From: Xiphias gladius
Lineage: Eukaryota > Chordata > Actinopteri > Istiophoriformes > Xiphiidae
Assembly: GCF_016859285.1 (NCBI RefSeq)
Contig: NC_053401.1
Span: 10,829,661-10,893,660, forward strand
DNA: 64,000 nucleotides
Reading direction: 5' to 3'
The position numbers and the translations under genes were made by a program. The notes under the pieces were generated by a model. That model was given only the letters and a program-made list of their open reading frames with translations. It was not told the origin of the DNA and did no database searches. The stretch's first letter is position 1, and each line of letters starts with the position of its first letter. Below, piece by piece: positions 61,731 to 64,000 of the stretch.

Positions 61731-64000
61731 ATATAGAGTAAAAGCACAATCTTTTGAAAAGTTATGGTGAAGGAACAACAAAAAAACAAAAGCAATAGGC
61801 CATATTAATTATAATGGTTATCATTTAGTTAGGTGTTTAATAATGACGATTTCCCCATGTTGAGTGCTTTTGAATAGTTATACAGATCCATGTCTTAAGT
61901 TTTGTTTTAGTAAGAGTACAGCATATTCACGTCAAATAAAAACAGTGGAGTTAAGTATACCAAATTCAGCTGAAAAGCATTGCTCCTTGTGATGCATGAC
62001 AACCACAAATACAGTTTTATTATTTGAAATGTAATCACCATAACGTTTCATTAATGCCATTATTATTTGTGCAATCAATAACCATTGTGATGAAAAAAAT
62101 CCTCTGTCAGCGAATCTGTGCCTCTATGAAATTAGATCAGAAGTCAGGGAGGCCTGAGTAGATGACCTGACAATGTTCTGCATGAACATATGATTTTTGT
62201 TCAGTTCTAAGATCCCTATGAGTCAAAAACCCGAGAGTGGAGGCATTTTATCAAGTCTGCATGTCTTTCAGAAGTTGAACTGTTTGCTGCTCTTGTATTC
62301 CTTCCAAATGGGAAGTCAAGGAAACATTCAGGCATTTATTTTTCCTCCGTTTTTCTAACAATAACATGAACCTTTATATATTTTATTTATTGTTCACAAA
62401 TACTAACAGAATATACACTTAAAACTGACAAAATAATTTTCCTCATAGGCCACTTGCAGGCAATAGACAAAATAATGTCAACATTTCATAATCAAAGGAA
62501 ATTGACCAAATCACTGTTATACACTGTTACAAATTTAGCTCATATGAAATTAATTTGGATACCTATTAGCCAGCCATAAAGCATCTGACAATCAACACCT
62601 TTATGTAAGTTTTCCAAATAATATAAGATAGCAACAGACATGGGGCCAAAATCTTTGCCCATATTGTTCAGGCAAAACAAATGGAAAAATATGTAAAAGA
62701 AAGTCTCAGAAATCACGAGAAACTGAGGAGAGAAACAGCGATCAGAAGTTGAAATTACGCAAAAGATAAATAACAAGCCTGTATATGGGGGTGGGGCATC
62801 TGTTTGCGTCCAAGTTTATGTAACCCACCGTTGTCGAAGTATGTGCCCTGAAGATTTAAATACTTTAGAGTTACTTCAGGGTAATATTGCATTGCCCTTG
62901 AGTGTTGACAGTTTTTTGTCTACCTCCTTTACATTCTTGACTGGAATGAATAGCATTTAAAAAATACAATCTTGTGGGAAATGTTAATTAAATTTGGTAA
63001 GTGGTTTATCTTGTAACAAAATAACTTAAATATTTCACATACAGTACAAATACCCATTCTCACAAAATACAAAAATGAAAGTTGTACAAATTGGTCACTA
63101 AAAAGACAATAAACACCAGTATAGTTTGTAGACTTTGTCTACGACAGGAAAACATTTTAATAAAGGTAGATCTTTCCACATTTCATTGACATGTTCTGGA
63201 AGTAAATCATTCGAATACAGAAAATTGTTATTGAAATATTAACCATCCTCTGTAGATGAGGCTACATAGCCTGTGGTTTGGAAAGATTCTTAGCTTGTTG
63301 ATTCATTGGGATCTGCCGACATCAGTCGTGTTTGTAACTGGCATTTCCTCCAGCCTACGGCCAGTTCCTTTGTGACGAGAACAAGCCCTCCTTATGCTTC
63401 TCACTGAGCTCATCCGTCCATCCAGCTATCTATCCCTATCTCCCTCACTTCCTCTCGTCCTGCCTGTCCTGTCACTCGCTCCCTCTCTCTAACACATACA
63501 GTAAGAGAGCACTCACACTCGGGGAGTCATGTTCTCATGACTGAACATGATTGACTCAGTGAATAAGCCATTAAAAACACACTCACTGTGGCCGAGCAGC
63601 AGCTATAGATCACTGGGCAACGGCTTTGAGATACAATGACGGGATTGAAAGCGCCTCTGGCAATGGCTATCTGCCATCTGGTCAGATCTTTCATACACAA
63701 AGTAGAACGCTTGTTGAACTGCTCAGTGTGTTGTTTGTGACTAGCAGGTCCGCAATTTGTGACAGATCACAGATCATAATAATGTCAACAACAAGTACAA
63801 GACGAGCTGCTGTTGCATTTCAGTTATTTTACTAAAGTGAGTATTGGTAGGAATGTACTTCTTTGTATGTGCCCCTAATGCATTTCAGCAGAAGTCAGAA
63901 TACAGGAGCAGGATGGGAGTCAGTATGTTGACTGTCCTATTGATCCTACAGCAGTGAAAGGACAGTCTCCGTAACCACCAGGACAAAGCCAACAAGATGA
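61731..64000. other. Right-edge intergenic sequence, no gene recognised
   Basis: About 2.3 kb of AT-rich DNA. The texture of 62,350-63,250 (long A/T-rich stretches, several AATAAA hexamers on both strands) could be a 3' UTR of a neighbouring gene beyond the window, but no exon supports this. The plus-strand frame at 63626-63835 has no known domain. Confidence 0.35.

Overview
The window looks like a teleost fish nuclear chromosome, probably a percomorph. Evidence: compact multi-exon vertebrate genes with GT-AG introns, AT-rich intergenic DNA, fish-type Tc1 elements and palindromic MITEs, and a two-gene C2H2 zinc-finger cluster. Nothing prokaryotic, viral, CRISPR-like or plasmid-like is visible. 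All gene models were read by eye from splice signals, reading-frame continuity and remembered family sequences; no alignment was run.

Layout, left to right. (1) 0.57-1.74 kb: a decayed partial duplicate of ano6. (2) 4.93-19.48 kb, minus strand: a complete ano6 (anoctamin-6/TMEM16F), 20 coding exons, one open frame of 939 codons. (3) 19.5-22.0 kb: the divergent ano6/ints13 interval, holding a dead Tc1/mariner transposase fragment. (4) 22.0-29.4 kb, plus strand: a complete ints13 (Asunder, Integrator subunit 13), 16 coding exons, 701 aa. (5) 29.5-42.2 kb: about 12.7 kb without a recognisable functional gene, holding a full-length but dead Tc1-like transposon, a fragment of a second one and other repeats. 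(6) 42.2-44.4 kb, plus strand: a broken SLC5A7-like (choline transporter family) pseudogene. (7) 44.9-54.2 kb, minus strand: a large zinc-finger gene, here called gene A, predicted at 1,119 aa. (8) 56.2-61.5 kb, minus strand: its paralogue, gene B, 784 aa with 11 C2H2 fingers. (9) 61.6-64.0 kb: intergenic.

The most interesting part is the gene A/gene B pair. Both carry a five-exon block resembling the N-terminal (TRFH-like) domain of the shelterin protein TIN2 (TINF2_N) upstream of C2H2 fingers. Three of the five exons have identical lengths in the two genes (93, 111 and 124 nt). Gene A has in addition four Myb/SANT-like (trihelix) DNA-binding domains at its N terminus. Their exons all end in phase 1 and join in frame to the TINF2_N block, so the predicted protein is 4x Myb/SANT - TIN2-like domain - acidic linker - C2H2 fingers. 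A fifth, truncated Myb exon lies between the second and third intact Myb exons. ano6 (Ca2+-activated phospholipid scramblase) and ints13 (nuclear Integrator subunit) are head-to-head neighbours with no functional link that I know of.
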